DNA of 64,000 nt from Microbacterium sp. Marseille-Q6965 (GTDB lineage: Bacteria > Actinomycetota > Actinomycetes > Actinomycetales > Microbacteriaceae): positions 124,001 through 188,000 of the forward strand of contig NZ_CAMGZA010000003.1 in the NCBI RefSeq assembly GCF_946151065.1. The letters are read 5' to 3'. Made by a program: the position numbers and the translations under genes. The notes beneath the pieces are model-generated. The model was not told the DNA's origin. It did not search any database and was given only the letters and a program-made list of their open reading frames with translations. Shown here one piece after another: positions 1-8,673 of this stretch; the first letter of the stretch is position 1; every line of letters starts with the position of its first letter.

Positions 1-1731
1 CCCTACCAGGTGAACCCCGACAACCTCGCCGTGAAGATCGGCGAGCTCGCGCGCGAGGGGCGCGTCACGGGCATCGCCGACATCCGCGACGAGACGTCGA
101 GCCGCACCGGCCAGCGCCTCGTCGTGGTGCTCAAGCGCGACGCCGTCGCGAAGGTCGTGCTGAACAACCTCTACAAGCACACCGACCTGCAGACGAACTT
201 CGGCGCCAACATGCTGGCGATCGTCGACGGCGTGCCGCGCACGCTGCCGCTGGACGCGTTCATCTCGCTGTGGATCACCCACCAGCTCGACGTCATCGTG
301 CGCCGCACGCACTTCCGCCTGCGCAAGGCCGAGGAGCGGATGCACATCCTGCGCGGCTACCTCAAGGCGCTCGACGCCCTCGACGAGGTCATCGCGCTCA
401 TCCGCCGTTCCCCGACGGTCGACGACGCCCGCGAGGGTCTGAAGTCGCTGCTCGACATCGACGACGTGCAGGCCGACGCGATCCTCGCCATGCAGCTGCG
501 CCGCCTGGCGGCCCTCGAGCGGCAGAAGATCGTCGACGAGGCCCAGGAGCTGGAGGCGCAGATCGCCGACTTCAAGGCGATCATCGCCGACGAGCTGCGC
601 CAGCGCGCCATCATCAAGACCGAGCTCACGGCGATCGTCGACAAGTTCGGCGACGAGCGGCGCACGCAGATCCTCCCCGGATTCGACGGCGACGTGTCGA
701 TCGAGGACCTCATCGCCGAAGAGGAGATGGTCGTCACGATCACGCGCGAGGGCTACATCAAGCGCACGCGCAGCGACAACTATCGCTCCCAGCGCCGCGG
801 CGGCAAGGGCGTGCGCGGCGCGCAGCTGCGCGCGGACGACGTGGTGGAGCACTTCTTCGTCACGACCACGCACCACTGGCTGCTGTTCTTCACGACCAAG
901 GGACGCGTCTACCGCATCAAGGCGTACGAGGTGCCCGAGGCCGGGCGCGACGCCAAGGGTCTGCACGTGGCGAACCTGCTCGCGCTGCAGCCCGACGAGC
1001 AGATCGCTCAGGTCATCGAGCTGCGCGACTACGACGCCGCGGAGTATCTGGTGCTCGCCACCCGCTCGGGACTCGTGAAGAAGTCGCGCCTGGCCGACTA
1101 CGACTCGAACCGCCAGGGCGGCATCATCGCGATCAACCTGCGCGAGGGCGACGAGCTCGTCTCGGCGATGCTCGTGAACCAGGACGACGACATCCTGCTG
1201 CTCAGCCGCAAGGGCATGTCGCTGCGCTTCTCGGCCACGGACGAGGCGCTGCGGCCGATGGGTCGCTCGACGAGCGGCGTGAAGGGCATGTCGTTCCGGG
1301 CCGACGACGACCTGCTCACGGCGGCCGTCGCGCGGCCGGGCACGTTCGTGTTCGTCGTCACCGACGGCGGCTACGCCAAGCGCACCTCGATCGACGAGTA
1401 CCGGGTGCAGGGCCGCGGCGGCCTCGGGATCAAGGCCCTCAAGCTGAACGACGACCGCGGAACCCTTGCGGGCGGCCTGATCGTCGACGCGGAGGACGAG
1501 GTGCTCGTGGTTCTCGCCAAGGGCAAGGTGGTACGCTCGGCCGTTGCCGAGGTCCCCGCCAAGGGCCGAGACACCATGGGCGTGCTGTTCGCGCGACCCG
1601 ACAAGGATGACCGGATCCTGGCCATCGCACGCAACAGCGAGCGCGGACTGGGTGACGACGGCGAGAACGAAGAGCCCGCCGACGCAGAGAGCACCGCTCC
1701 CGAGACCCCCGAAGAGAGCACCGACGCATGA
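1..1731 (+). CDS. gyrA: DNA gyrase subunit A, 3' part (5' end outside window)
   Basis: Catalytic subunit of the type II topoisomerase that introduces negative supercoils. The reading frame is open from base 1, so the gene starts upstream; 576 codons are present, and roughly the first 280 residues, with the winged helix and active-site Tyr, are missing. Seen here are the end of the breakage-reunion core, the long coiled-coil arm (about residues 100-230 of this fragment) and the C-terminal beta-pinwheel. The pinwheel opens with the GyrA box QRRGGKG (bases 790-810) that wraps DNA. The protein ends in an acidic Glu/Asp/Thr-rich tail. Its last four bases overlap the next gene (ATGA), so the two are probably translationally coupled. 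The upstream neighbours (dnaA-dnaN-recF-gyrB) are inferred from the usual actinobacterial order, not seen. Confidence 0.98.
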   Translation, partial: PYQVNPDNLAVKIGELAREGRVTGIADIRDETSSRTGQRLVVVLKRDAVAKVVLNNLYKHTDLQTNFGANMLAIVDGVPRTLPLDAFISLWITHQLDVIVRRTHFRLRKAEERMHILRGYLKALDALDEVIALIRRSPTVDDAREGLKSLLDIDDVQADAILAMQLRRLAALERQKIVDEAQELEAQIADFKAIIADELRQRAIIKTELTAIVDKFGDERRTQILPGFDGDVSIEDLIAEEEMVVTITREGYIKRTRSDNYRSQRRGGKGVRGAQLRADDVVEHFFVTTTHHWLLFFTTKGRVYRIKAYEVPEAGRDAKGLHVANLLALQPDEQIAQVIELRDYDAAEYLVLATRSGLVKKSRLADYDSNRQGGIIAINLREGDELVSAMLVNQDDDILLLSRKGMSLRFSATDEALRPMGRSTSGVKGMSFRADDDLLTAAVARPGTFVFVVTDGGYAKRTSIDEYRVQGRGGLGIKALKLNDDRGTLAGGLIVDAEDEVLVVLAKGKVVRSAVAEVPAKGRDTMGVLFARPDKDDRILAIARNSERGLGDDGENEEPADAESTAPETPEESTDA

Positions 1732-2132
1732 CGACCGTAGCCGACAAGCTCGCCAAGAAGTCCTCGCGCAAGCCAAAGGCCAAGCAGGTCCGCCTGCGCC
1801 TCGTCTACATCGACTTCTGGTCGGCCATCAAGCTGTCGTTCCTGGCGGCCGTCGCCGTCGCGATCGTCACGCTGGTGTCGTTCCTGCTCAGCTACCTCGT
1901 GGTCGAGGCGACGGGCCTCATCGCCAAGCTCGACGAGTTCTTCGTCAGCTTCACGGACGGCGACCTTTCGATCTCGTCCATCATCGGCCTGCCGCAGGTG
2001 ATGGCGTTCGCGGTGGTCATCGCCATCCTGAATCTCATCATCGTCACGGTGATGGGTGCCGTGCTGGCGGGCATCTACAACCTCGCGGTGAAGATCACGG
2101 GCGGACTGCTCGTGGGATTCACCTCGAACTGA
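1728..2132 (+). CDS. DUF3566 membrane protein
   Basis: Small inner-membrane protein of 134 residues, of the DUF3566 family that follows gyrA in most actinobacteria (Rv0007-like position). The N-terminus is Lys/Arg-rich and cytosolic (about residues 1-28). It is followed by a hydrophobic segment at about 34-58, an amphipathic stretch with DEFFVSF near 66-72, and a second hydrophobic segment at about 90-118. The start ATG overlaps the gyrA stop by 4 nt, which fixes the start without needing a ribosome site. The molecular function is unknown; linkage to gyrase is positional only. The family call is firm because both sequence and position fit. Confidence 0.85.
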   Translation: MTTVADKLAKKSSRKPKAKQVRLRLVYIDFWSAIKLSFLAAVAVAIVTLVSFLLSYLVVEATGLIAKLDEFFVSFTDGDLSISSIIGLPQVMAFAVVIAILNLIIVTVMGAVLAGIYNLAVKITGGLLVGFTSN

Positions 2133-2173
2133 CCGGACCCTCGCGCCGATTCGCGGGATCGCGAGCCATCGAG

Positions 2174-2203
2174 TAAACTCTTGAAGGTTGGCGGCGCAAG
2201 CCG
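2174..2203 (+). promoter_or_regulatory. tRNA-Ile promoter -10 and GCAA-capped leader hairpin
   Basis: A possible -10 (TAAACT, 2174-2179) is followed about 12 nt later by CGGC-GCAA-GCCG (2192-2203), a 4-bp stem capped by a GNRA tetraloop. The hairpin ends 8 nt before the mature tRNA. A near-identical element precedes the tRNA-Leu at 20302. No good -35 is seen. Confidence 0.4.
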
Positions 2204-2211
2204 GTCACAAC

Positions 2212-2288
2212 GGGGCTATAGCTCAGGCGGTTAGAGCGCTTCACTGATAATGAAGAGGTCCCAGGTTCAAGTCCTGGTAGCCCCACCA
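2212..2288 (+). tRNA. tRNA-Ile (GAT)
   Basis: Complete cloverleaf. The acceptor GGGGCTA pairs with TAGCCCC (2278-2284). The anticodon stem CTTCA/TGAAG encloses loop CTGATAA with anticodon GAT at 2246-2248. The T-loop GGTTCAAGTCC is standard. The CCA tail (2286-2288) is encoded. It lies 13 bp upstream of tRNA-Ala, and the two are probably one transcript. Confidence 0.97.
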
Positions 2289-2301
2289 CGTACCTCCTCG
2301 C

Positions 2302-2374
2302 GGGGCCTTAGCTCAGTTGGTAGAGCGCCTGCTTTGCAAGCAGGATGTCAGGAGTTCGAATCTCCTAGGCTCCA
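2302..2374 (+). tRNA. tRNA-Ala (TGC)
   Basis: Complete cloverleaf. The acceptor GGGGCCT pairs with AGGCTCC (one G-T pair). The anticodon stem CCTGC/GCAGG encloses TTTGCAA with anticodon TGC at 2335-2337. The T-arm contains AGTTCGAATCT. Unlike the neighbouring tRNA-Ile, CCA is not encoded and must be added after transcription. Confidence 0.97.
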
Positions 2375-2382
2375 CACCCTTC

Positions 2383-2417
2383 AAACCCGGTTCTGCACCC
2401 CCGTGCGAGCCGGGTTT
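2383..2417 (+). terminator. Terminator of the tRNA-Ile/tRNA-Ala transcript
   Basis: Perfect 8-bp arms AAACCCGG (2383-2390) and CCGGGTTT (2410-2417), with a smaller nested hairpin GCAC/GTGC inside. A second small GGGGT-gag-ACCCC hairpin followed by CTTT lies at 2436-2453. Nothing coding is seen from 2375 to 2593. Confidence 0.75.
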
Positions 2418-2580
2418 CCTGTTCGCGGCCGTAGAGGGGTGAGACCCCCCCTTTCAAGTCGACCTGCGACACCGGGATGACGAGGGCCGTCCCCGCCGCC
2501 GACGGAACCGCAGCAGGCCGGCCCGTCGCCTCCACAGAAGGCACATAGGCGAGAGAGAGGGCGGCGCAAGGACCGCCTCA

Positions 2581-2586
2581 TAGCGT
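2581..2586 (+). promoter_or_regulatory. -10 element (TAGCGT), leaderless type
   Basis: TAGCGT ends 7 nt before the ATG at 2594, with no Shine-Dalgarno between. Transcription would start at or beside the start codon. Confidence 0.45.
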
Positions 2587-2593
2587 CGATGTC

Positions 2594-3859
2594 ATGACCA
2601 ATCAGACGCGCACATCGAGCGCCCCCGCCCTTTCAAGACCAACACGCTTTACGCGGCGCGCTGCCACATGGATCGCCGCCTCGGCGGTCGTGCTGGGGGT
2701 CACGTTGACGGGATGCGCGAGCACCGCTTCGACGTCGACGCCCAGCGATTCCGGTGCCTCGACGTCGACCTCCACGATCGAGAGGGACAGTACGGGTTCC
2801 ACGGATGCGACCACGACGGCCCAAACCGTCAGCGAGACCTCGGCCGCCGCGGAAGCGTTCCTCGAGACCCTCACGGAGGAGCAGCGGGAGGCGGTGCTGT
2901 ACGCCTACGACGATGAAACGAAGACGACCTCTTGGTCCAACTTCCCGGTGACGTTCGTCGAGCGGGCGGGACTCAATCTCGCCGATTTCACCGAGGAGCA
3001 GCGGGCCGCAGCGATGCACGTGCTCGACGCGCTGCTGAGCGACGACGCGTATGAGACCGTGACCGCAATCATGGGCGGCGATCAGTACTTGGCCGACTAC
3101 AGCAGCAGCAGCGAGGACTCCCTCGGCCAGTACTACATCGCGTTCTTCGGCGATCCGTCCGACACCAGTGCCTGGGAAGTGCAGTTCGGAGGGCACCACC
3201 TCGGCATCAACGCGACTCTCGACGGCGGCGCCGACGCCATCACGTTCGCGCCTACACACCTCGGCGTGCAGCCGGCCGTCTATACCGACGAGAACGGCGA
3301 GACCGTGCAGCCCTTCGACGGAATCTACGCCGACGCGTTCGCGTTCCTCGACAGCCTCACCGCGGATCAGCAGGCGACACTCACGTCCGGCGACGTCAGC
3401 ATGTGCGCTCCCGGTGACACCTGCGACTTCGAAACGGGGTCCGGGCTGACCGGCGCCGACCTCACCGACGAGCAGAAGCAGCTCTTGCTCGACCTCATTG
3501 CGAACTGGGCCGGCATGGCCGATGAGCAGACCACGGCCGACGCACGTGGCGCGATCGAGGCGACCCTGGACGAGACGGCGATCGCCTGGTCGGGCGAGAC
3601 GACGTACGACATGAGCACCGGAGACGGCATCAACTTCTCCATCTCGGGGCCGAACGTGTACGTCGCGTTCCAGGCACAGCAGGGATCCGCGGGGGCCGAC
3701 GTCGAGGGCGTCACCACCTCAGGATGGGGACACGTTCACACCATCTATCGAGACCCCAGCAACGACTACGCCGGCAGCGTCACCCAGGAAACCGCGACCG
3801 GCGGGTTGGGCGGGGCGGGTGCGCCAGGAGACGGCGGCGCCCCTCCCACGAACGGATAA
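2594..3859 (+). CDS. DUF3500 family lipoprotein
   Basis: Exported protein of 421 residues, probably lipid-anchored on the outer face of the membrane. It has an Arg-rich n-region, a hydrophobic stretch at about 24-38 and lipobox LTGC with Cys41, then a Ser/Thr-rich linker to about residue 75. The body matches the DUF3500 family: the FGGHHLGIN block near residues 197-206 and a C-terminal YRDPSNDYAG segment, with His pairs that could bind metal. Two Cys in CAPGDTC (about residues 271-277) could form a small disulfide loop. The tail is Gly/Pro-rich. The biochemical role is unknown in the family. It stands alone between hairpins and has its own leaderless-type -10. Confidence 0.8.
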   Translation: MTNQTRTSSAPALSRPTRFTRRAATWIAASAVVLGVTLTGCASTASTSTPSDSGASTSTSTIERDSTGSTDATTTAQTVSETSAAAEAFLETLTEEQREAVLYAYDDETKTTSWSNFPVTFVERAGLNLADFTEEQRAAAMHVLDALLSDDAYETVTAIMGGDQYLADYSSSSEDSLGQYYIAFFGDPSDTSAWEVQFGGHHLGINATLDGGADAITFAPTHLGVQPAVYTDENGETVQPFDGIYADAFAFLDSLTADQQATLTSGDVSMCAPGDTCDFETGSGLTGADLTDEQKQLLLDLIANWAGMADEQTTADARGAIEATLDETAIAWSGETTYDMSTGDGINFSISGPNVYVAFQAQQGSAGADVEGVTTSGWGHVHTIYRDPSNDYAGSVTQETATGGLGGAGAPGDGGAPPTNG

Positions 3860-3872
3860 CGGGGCCCGCGAA

Positions 3873-3916
3873 CTCCTCGCCCGGCTGACACGCATGCGTC
3901 ATCGCCGGGCGAAGAG
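3873..3916. repeat. Large inverted repeat, cruciform or terminator-like
   Basis: Arms TCGCCCGGC (3877-3885) and GCCGGGCGA (3904-3912) pair perfectly and extend by CTC/GAG after one mismatch. The loop contains a second, perfect 10-bp palindrome ACGCATGCGT (3890-3899). There is no T-tract, so termination downstream of the DUF3500 gene is only a guess. The rest of 3860-4161 shows no gene or other clear signal. Confidence 0.6.
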
Positions 3917-4161
3917 TATGCGGGCGCTGCCCCGAGCACGGGCGCGCGGCGCGCCGGTCGGGCAGCGACGACGCACAGGCGGGCGTAGCTCTGCGTCGGA
4001 TCCCGACGCGGGCGGATCGTGGTGCGCCGGAAGCCAGCTCGGCCATCCGGCATCACCGTGCCGAGCACATCGAGCACGGCGGGCGGTCCGGGCGATGCGA
4101 GGCCACGGGTCACACCTCGGCAGCCGAAGGCGGCGCGAACGGGGAGGGGGCCGCGCGGACG

Positions 4162-4167
4162 TAGGAT
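4162..4167 (+). promoter_or_regulatory. -10 element (TAGGAT), leaderless type
   Basis: TAGGAT ends 6 nt before the GTG at 4174. No Shine-Dalgarno intervenes. Confidence 0.5.
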
Positions 4168-4173
4168 CGTCTG

Positions 4174-4953
4174 GTGCCCGATCTGGATCTGCTGACGCTG
4201 GTCCTGCTGATCCTCGCCGGGTTCGCGGCCGGGTGGGTCGACGCGGTCGTCGGGGGCGGCGGACTGATCCAGCTGCCGGCCCTCCTGCTCGTGCCGGGCA
4301 TCTCGCCGTTGCAGGCGCTCGCGACGAACAAGGTCGCGAGCATCATGGGCACCTCGGTGGCCGCCGTCACGTATGCGCGGCGCCTGCGGCCCGACCCGCG
4401 CACGGCGGGCCCGCTGGCGATCTCCGCCCTCGCGGGCGCGGTGATCGGGGCGATGCTCGCCACGCTCATCCCCGAGGACGCCTTCACGCCGATCATCCTC
4501 ATCGTGCTCATCGGTGTCGGTGCGTTCACGATCCTCAAGCCGAAGATGGGCGTGCACACCGTGCAGCGCTGGCACGGATGGCGCCACGTCGTCGCGGCGA
4601 TGGCGATCGGCCTCGGCATCGGTCTCTACGACGGCGCCCTCGGCCCCGGGACCGGATCGTTCTTCGTGATCCTCCTCGTGAGCGTGCTCGGCTACGCGTT
4701 CATGCCCGCCTCGGCACTCGGCAAGATCGCGAACTTCTGCACGAACCTCGGCGCGCTCATCTTCTTCATCCCCGCCGGGCACGTGCTGTGGCCGCTCGGC
4801 CTCGCCGTCGGGGCCGCGAACCTCGTGGGCGGGTACGTGGGCGCCCGCATGGCGATGTCGAAGGGGTCGCGGTTCGTGCGCGTCGTCTTCATCGTCGTCG
4901 TCGGTGCACTCGTCGTGAAGCTGTCGTGGGAGCTCATCGCAGGGATGGGGTGA
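4174..4953 (+). CDS. TSUP (TauE/SafE) family permease
   Basis: Inner-membrane protein of 259 residues with about eight hydrophobic segments, typical of the TSUP family that exports or imports small sulfur- or carbon-containing anions. Family marks are the two similar halves, each opening with a Gly-rich helix: GWVDAVVGGGGLIQLPAL near residue 20 and GLYDGALGPGTGSFF near 150. The ATNKVASI and LGKIANF helices follow these. GTG start, chosen because the -10 lies 6 nt upstream. The substrate cannot be read from sequence. The next gene starts 36 bp downstream and has its own -10. Confidence 0.85.
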   Translation: MPDLDLLTLVLLILAGFAAGWVDAVVGGGGLIQLPALLLVPGISPLQALATNKVASIMGTSVAAVTYARRLRPDPRTAGPLAISALAGAVIGAMLATLIPEDAFTPIILIVLIGVGAFTILKPKMGVHTVQRWHGWRHVVAAMAIGLGIGLYDGALGPGTGSFFVILLVSVLGYAFMPASALGKIANFCTNLGALIFFIPAGHVLWPLGLAVGAANLVGGYVGARMAMSKGSRFVRVVFIVVVGALVVKLSWELIAGMG

Positions 4954-4976
4954 TCCCGCGGCAGCCGTGGTGATGA

Positions 4977-4982
4977 GAGGAT
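4977..4982 (+). promoter_or_regulatory. -10-like GAGGAT before the PLP lyase gene
   Basis: GAGGAT ends 7 nt before the ATG at 4990, the same spacing as other leaderless starts here, but the first base is not T. The overlapping GAGAGG could instead act as a ribosome site. Confidence 0.3.
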
Positions 4983-4989
4983 CGGACCC

Positions 4990-6051
4990 ATGCGCGACGC
5001 ATGGGTGGACGAGGCGATCCGGCTGCTGGAGGCCGACGCCAATCGCAGCGCCGACACGCATCTGCACGTCTTCCCCCTGCCGCCCGAGTGGGGCATCGAC
5101 CTCTACCTGAAGGACGAGTCGGTGCACCCCACCGGCTCGCTCAAGCATCGGCTGGCCCGCTCGCTCATCCTCTACGGTCTCGTGAACGGCCGGATCGGGC
5201 CGCGCACGACGCTGGTCGAGGCGTCCAGCGGATCCACCGCCGTCTCGGAGGCGTACTTCGCTCGGATGCTCGGGCTCGATTTCGTCGCGGTGATGCCGCG
5301 CAGGACGAGCCCCGAGAAGATCGAGCTCATCGAGCACTACGGCGGCCGGTGCCAGTTCGTCGACATCCCCAGCGACATGTACCCCGAGGCCGAGCGGCTC
5401 GCCGTGGAATGCGGCGGCCACTACCTCGATCAGTTCACGTACGCCGAGCGCGCCACCGACTGGCGGGGGAACAACAACATCGCCGAGAGCGTGTTCCAGC
5501 AGCTCTCCGCCGAGCGCTACCCGGTGCCGACATGGATCGTCGTCGGCGCGGGGACGGGCGGGACGAGCGCGACGTTCGGGCGTTATGTGCGCTACCGGCG
5601 TCACGAGACCACGATCGCCGTCGTCGACCCGGAGAACTCCGCCTTCTACGGCGGCTGGCAGACGGGCGCGGCCGACTATGCCACGGGGATGCCGAGCCGC
5701 ATCGAGGGGATCGGGCGCCCCCGTGTCGAGCCGTCGTTCATCCCGTCGGTGATCGACGAGATGATCCAGGTTCCCGATGCCGCGTCGATCGCGGCGATCC
5801 GTCTGCTGCGCGAGCGCACGCGGCGGTGGGCGGGCGGATCGACCGGCACGAACCTCTGGGGCGCGTTCGAGCTCATCGACCGGATGCGCCGGGCGGGACA
5901 GCAGGGGAGCGTCGTCACCCTCATCTGCGACGCCGGCGACCGCTACGCCCACACCTACTACGACGACGCGTGGGTGGCCGCGCAGGGCCTGGATCTCGCG
6001 CCGCATCGCGAGCGTATGGAGAGGTTCCTCGCGGGGGGCGACTGGTCCTGA
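4990..6051 (+). CDS. PLP-dependent cysteine synthase/desulfhydrase family enzyme
   Basis: Fold-type II PLP enzyme of 353 residues. The Schiff-base Lys is in [10 protein letters not shown] (about residue 53), the substrate loop is [13 protein letters not shown], and the PLP phosphate loop is [15 protein letters not shown] late GGSTGTN motif fits the group. Overall it resembles the mycobacterial Cds1-type L-cysteine desulfhydrases more than the biosynthetic CysK/CysM: there is no CysE partner nearby and the family length of about 350 matches. The likely reaction is beta-elimination or beta-replacement on cysteine, releasing or using sulfide. It sits between a TSUP permease, a family often linked to sulfur anions, and a Nudix gene; a sulfur link is inference. 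Confidence 0.75.
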   Translation: MRDAWVDEAIRLLEADANRSADTHLHVFPLPPEWGIDLYLKDESVHPTGSLKHRLARSLILYGLVNGRIGPRTTLVEASSGSTAVSEAYFARMLGLDFVAVMPRRTSPEKIELIEHYGGRCQFVDIPSDMYPEAERLAVECGGHYLDQFTYAERATDWRGNNNIAESVFQQLSAERYPVPTWIVVGAGTGGTSATFGRYVRYRRHETTIAVVDPENSAFYGGWQTGAADYATGMPSRIEGIGRPRVEPSFIPSVIDEMIQVPDAASIAAIRLLRERTRRWAGGSTGTNLWGAFELIDRMRRAGQQGSVVTLICDAGDRYAHTYYDDAWVAAQGLDLAPHRERMERFLAGGDWS

Positions 6052-6062
6052 GCGCGCATCGG

Positions 6063-6068
6063 TAATGT
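6063..6068 (+). promoter_or_regulatory. -10 element (TAATGT), leaderless type
   Basis: TAATGT ends 6 nt before the ATG at 6075, in a 23-bp gap after the PLP lyase stop. Confidence 0.45.
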
Positions 6069-6074
6069 GGGCGG

Positions 6075-6497
6075 ATGGACCTGCGTGTCGCCGCCTATGC
6101 CGTTGTCACCGATGACGATGGTCGCGTGCTGCTCTCCCGTTGGATCGAGGGATCCAAGCCCGCCTGGACGCTGCCCGGAGGCGGGATGGAGCCCGGCGAA
6201 CATCCGGAGGAGACGGTGCGGCGCGAGGTGCGCGAGGAGACCGGGTACGACGTCGAGGTGGGCGAGCTGCTCGGCATCGACTCGCACGTCGTGCCCGCAC
6301 GACGGCGCATCCACGGCGACGCGCCCCTGCAGGCGCTTCGCATCCTCTATCGCGCACGCATCGTCGGCGGTCACCTCGCGTATGAGATCGACGGTTCCAC
6401 CGACATGGCGGAGTGGTTCCCGCTGGACGCGGTGCGACGCCTCGAGCGGACCTCGCTCGTCGGCTACGGGCTTCGGACCGCCGGGCTCGGCGCCTGA
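6075..6497 (+). CDS. Nudix hydrolase
   Basis: Pyrophosphohydrolase of 140 residues acting on a nucleoside diphosphate linked to some moiety X. The complete Nudix box begins GGGMEPGEHPEETVRREV and ends REETGY (about residues 36-60), with the metal-binding Glu residues in REVREE. The body is short with no extra domain, so it is probably a house-cleaning or ADP-ribose/NDP-sugar type; the substrate is unknown. The start codon is fixed by the -10 six bases upstream. The last five residues overlap nothing, and aroQ starts 31 bp later. Confidence 0.88.
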   Translation: MDLRVAAYAVVTDDDGRVLLSRWIEGSKPAWTLPGGGMEPGEHPEETVRREVREETGYDVEVGELLGIDSHVVPARRRIHGDAPLQALRILYRARIVGGHLAYEIDGSTDMAEWFPLDAVRRLERTSLVGYGLRTAGLGA

Positions 6498-6515
6498 GCG
6501 TCGGCGAAGAGCCGA

Positions 6516-6521
6516 TACGCT
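6516..6521 (+). promoter_or_regulatory. -10 element (TACGCT), leaderless type
   Basis: TACGCT ends 6 nt before the GTG at 6528. Confidence 0.45.
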
Positions 6522-6527
6522 GAAGCC

Positions 6528-6968
6528 GTGAACAGCCGTCTTCTCCTCGTCAACGGCCCCAACCTCAACCTGCTCGGCACGCGCGAGCCGGAGGTGTACG
6601 GGTCCGCCACCCTCGACGACGTCGTCGCGCTCGCCACCACCACGGCGGCGGAGCTGGGCTTCGAGGTTCGCGCGGTGCAGAGCAATCACGAGGGTGTGTT
6701 GATCGACGCGATCCACGCGGCGCGCACCGATTGCGACGCGGTCGTCATCAACCCGGGCGCCTTCACCCACACGTCGGTCGCGCTGCGCGACGCCCTCACC
6801 GGCGTGGCCCTGCCGTTCGCCGAGGTGCACCTCACGAACGTGCACGCGCGCGAGCCGTTCCGCCATCACTCCTACCTGTCGGATGTGGCCTCGTGCGTGA
6901 TCGTGGGCGCGGGCATCCAGGGCTACGAGTTCGCGATGCGTCGCCTCGCGACGCTGCTGCGCGGCTGA
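6528..6968 (+). CDS. aroQ: 3-dehydroquinate dehydratase, type II
   Basis: Shikimate pathway step 3: dehydration of 3-dehydroquinate to 3-dehydroshikimate by the cofactor-free, dodecameric type II enzyme. At 146 residues it has the normal length. Seen are [19 protein letters not shown] with the active-site Tyr near residue 25, the flexible Arg just before it, QSNHEG, the [10 protein letters not shown] loop, and [16 protein letters not shown] with the catalytic His at about 100. GTG start, supported by the leaderless-type -10. No other shikimate gene is adjacent, so it appears to be an isolated locus; a chorismate mutase occurs separately at 57113. Confidence 0.95.
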   Translation: MNSRLLLVNGPNLNLLGTREPEVYGSATLDDVVALATTTAAELGFEVRAVQSNHEGVLIDAIHAARTDCDAVVINPGAFTHTSVALRDALTGVALPFAEVHLTNVHAREPFRHHSYLSDVASCVIVGAGIQGYEFAMRRLATLLRG

Positions 6969-6984
6969 CGCGGACGGATCCGCC

Positions 6985-7476
6985 TCAGCCGCGGATGCCC
7001 TCGATCGGGTCGGTGATGTCGGCGACGGTCGCGCCGTACGCCTCGAGGAGGGCGTCCGCATCGACGTACAGGGTCCAGCCGTGGGCTCCCGCCCCCATCG
7101 ACACGCGCTTGCCGCGCATCCGCTCGTCGGCATAGACGGGCCAGGCCGTCGTGGAGCCGAGCGCGACGATGGTGCCGCGCTCGTAACCGGTCGCCGCCAG
7201 GGCGAGCTCCGGTTCGGGCAGCCGCAGCCGGTTCACGCCGAGGAGGGCGCGCAGCTTCGGCCACGAGATCGCCCGATCACCCGGCACGAGCGCGAAGTAG
7301 TAGTCGTCGCCCTTGCCCTTGACGACGAGCGTCTTGACGATGTCGGACGGCGTGATGCCGCGCAGAGCGGCCGCCTCTTCGAGCGAAGCGGCGCGCGGGC
7401 TCTCGACCACCTCGATCGAAAGCCCGCGCTCCTGCGCCGCGGCGCGCACGCGCGCCGTCGGGTCGCCCTGCGTCAC
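6985..7476 (-). CDS. YbaK/ProX-type aminoacyl-tRNA deacylase
   Basis: Trans-acting editing protein of 163 residues. The YbaK fold hydrolyses mischarged tRNAs such as Ala- or Cys-tRNA(Pro). Motifs seen are ASLEEAAALRGITPSDIVKTLVVKG, with the conserved Lys in the IVKTLVV strand, the DRAISWPKLRALLG helix, and the closing SMGAGAHGWTLYVDADALL. The GTG start at 7476 overlaps the stop of the upstream gene (GTGA), so the pair is co-translated. A longer open frame upstream has no family similarity and overlaps the neighbour, so I reject it. The exact tRNA specificity cannot be read. Confidence 0.85.
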   Translation of the reverse strand: MTQGDPTARVRAAAQERGLSIEVVESPRAASLEEAAALRGITPSDIVKTLVVKGKGDDYYFALVPGDRAISWPKLRALLGVNRLRLPEPELALAATGYERGTIVALGSTTAWPVYADERMRGKRVSMGAGAHGWTLYVDADALLEAYGATVADITDPIEGIRG

Positions 7477-7991
7477 GCGTCGGGGGCGGCCAGCGGGTCG
7501 TCCGCGACCCAGAGCTCGTCGTCGGCGCGCAGGGTCTGCCATGCGGCGACGAGGATGCCCACCGCGGCGGCCGCACCCAGCACGAGCGCGACGATGGGGC
7601 CGGCGCTCTTCTTCTTCGGCGGCACGACGACCGGCTTGCCGGTCAGCTTGAGGCGCGCCTCGCTCGCGGCATCCCACGCGCCCATCGCCTTGCCGACGAC
7701 GGTGCCCACGACCGGGACGACCTTCGAGTCGACCACGCGCTTGGTGGTCAGCACGCCCTGCGCGACATACGGACGTGCCTTGTCCACGTACGGGTCGACG
7801 ACCTCGTGGTACTTCGCCTGTGCAGCGGGCATGACCTTCTGGCGCCCGAACACGCTCGCCTGCCGGCCCGCCTCACGTGCGACGTCGGCGGCACGCTGGG
7901 CGAGCACCTGCTGGTCCTGCCACAGCTCGGCGGCCGTCTTCTGGAGCTTGCGGAGCTCCTTCTTCTGCTTCCTGCTCGGGCTCATGCTCAC
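7473..7991 (-). CDS. Membrane-anchored hypothetical protein with basic helical N-terminus
   Basis: Protein of 172 residues with no family I can name. The N-terminus is strongly basic (Ser-Arg-Lys repeats, about residues 3-20) and predicted helical or coiled coil to about residue 70. A middle region with VLTTKRVVDSKVVPVVG follows, then a PPKKK stop and one transmembrane helix near residues 132-155 (GPIVALVLGAAAAVGILVAAW), ending in an acidic tail. GTG 7991 is preferred because GGAGG lies 6 nt upstream; ATG 7985 is the alternative. It shares a transcript with the YbaK-type gene through a 4-nt overlap. Similar short proteins recur in Microbacteriaceae; no function is claimed. Confidence 0.7.
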   Translation of the reverse strand: MSMSPSRKQKKELRKLQKTAAELWQDQQVLAQRAADVAREAGRQASVFGRQKVMPAAQAKYHEVVDPYVDKARPYVAQGVLTTKRVVDSKVVPVVGTVVGKAMGAWDAASEARLKLTGKPVVVPPKKKSAGPIVALVLGAAAAVGILVAAWQTLRADDELWVADDPLAAPDA

Positions 7992-8078
7992 GTTCGCCCT
8001 CCATCTGCGTGGCGGTCTGGTGTTTCCCTCATCTTGCCATGCGGGCGGCGCGGCGGCAGAGGCTTCACGGAACTCTGA

Positions 8079-8084
8079 GAGAAT
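8079..8084 (+). promoter_or_regulatory. -10-like GAGAAT before the cyclophilin gene
   Basis: GAGAAT ends 6 nt before the ATG at 8091; no ribosome site is seen. Confidence 0.35.
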
Positions 8085-8090
8085 GGCATC

Positions 8091-8645
8091 ATGCCCCAGC
8101 ACACCGCGGTCGCAACCATCCACACGAACCACGGCGACATCGTCGTCAACCTCTTCGGCGATCACGCGCCCAAGACGGTGCAGAACTTCATCGGCCTGTC
8201 CGACGGCTCCGGTGAGTGGACCGACCCGCGCACGGGCGCGAAGGGCGAGGGACCGCTCTACAAGGACGTCATCTTCCACCGCATCATCCCGGGCTTCATG
8301 ATCCAGGGCGGCGACCCGCTCGGCCAGGGCATCGGCGGGCCCGGTTACACCTTCGACGACGAGATCCACCCGGAGCTGAACTTCAACGAGCCGTACCTGC
8401 TCGCCATGGCCAATGCCGGCAAGCGGCCCAACTCGTTCGGCAAGCTCTCGGGCACCAACGGATCGCAGTTCTTCATCACGACCGACCCGACGCCGTGGCT
8501 CATGGGTAAGCACACCATCTTCGGCGCGGTGGCGGACGAGGACTCCAAGCGCGTCGTCGACGCCATCGCCGCGGTGCCGACCGGCGCCCAGGACCGGCCC
8601 GTCGAGGACGTCGTCATCACCTCGATCGACATCACCGCCGCCTGA
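8091..8645 (+). CDS. ppiA: Cyclophilin-type peptidyl-prolyl isomerase
   Basis: Cytosolic PPIase of 184 residues, with no signal peptide or membrane anchor. Cyclophilin signature: FHRIIPGFMIQGGDP (catalytic Arg and the FxxQGG strand), then the LAMANAG and NGSQFFITT blocks, with a Trp in TPWLMGKHTIFGAV. It contains the short insert after FIGLSDGSGEW typical of actinobacterial PpiA. It matches Rv0009 in family and in position downstream of gyrA, although several genes intervene here. Start chosen at the first ATG behind the -10. Confidence 0.93.
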   Translation: MPQHTAVATIHTNHGDIVVNLFGDHAPKTVQNFIGLSDGSGEWTDPRTGAKGEGPLYKDVIFHRIIPGFMIQGGDPLGQGIGGPGYTFDDEIHPELNFNEPYLLAMANAGKRPNSFGKLSGTNGSQFFITTDPTPWLMGKHTIFGAVADEDSKRVVDAIAAVPTGAQDRPVEDVVITSIDITAA

Positions 8646-8673
8646 TACGAGACGGCGGGCGGGGGACCATCGG

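Noticed and set aside
3766-6006. Long minus-strand open frame opposite the TSUP and PLP-lyase genes
   Set aside because: High GC removes stop codons on the opposite strand. The translation is Arg/His/Asp-rich with no family motif, while the plus strand encodes clear enzymes.
4990-6051. Cysteine synthase CysK/CysM assignment
   Set aside because: No cysE neighbour, and overall pattern and length fit Cds1-type desulfhydrases better, so no symbol was given.
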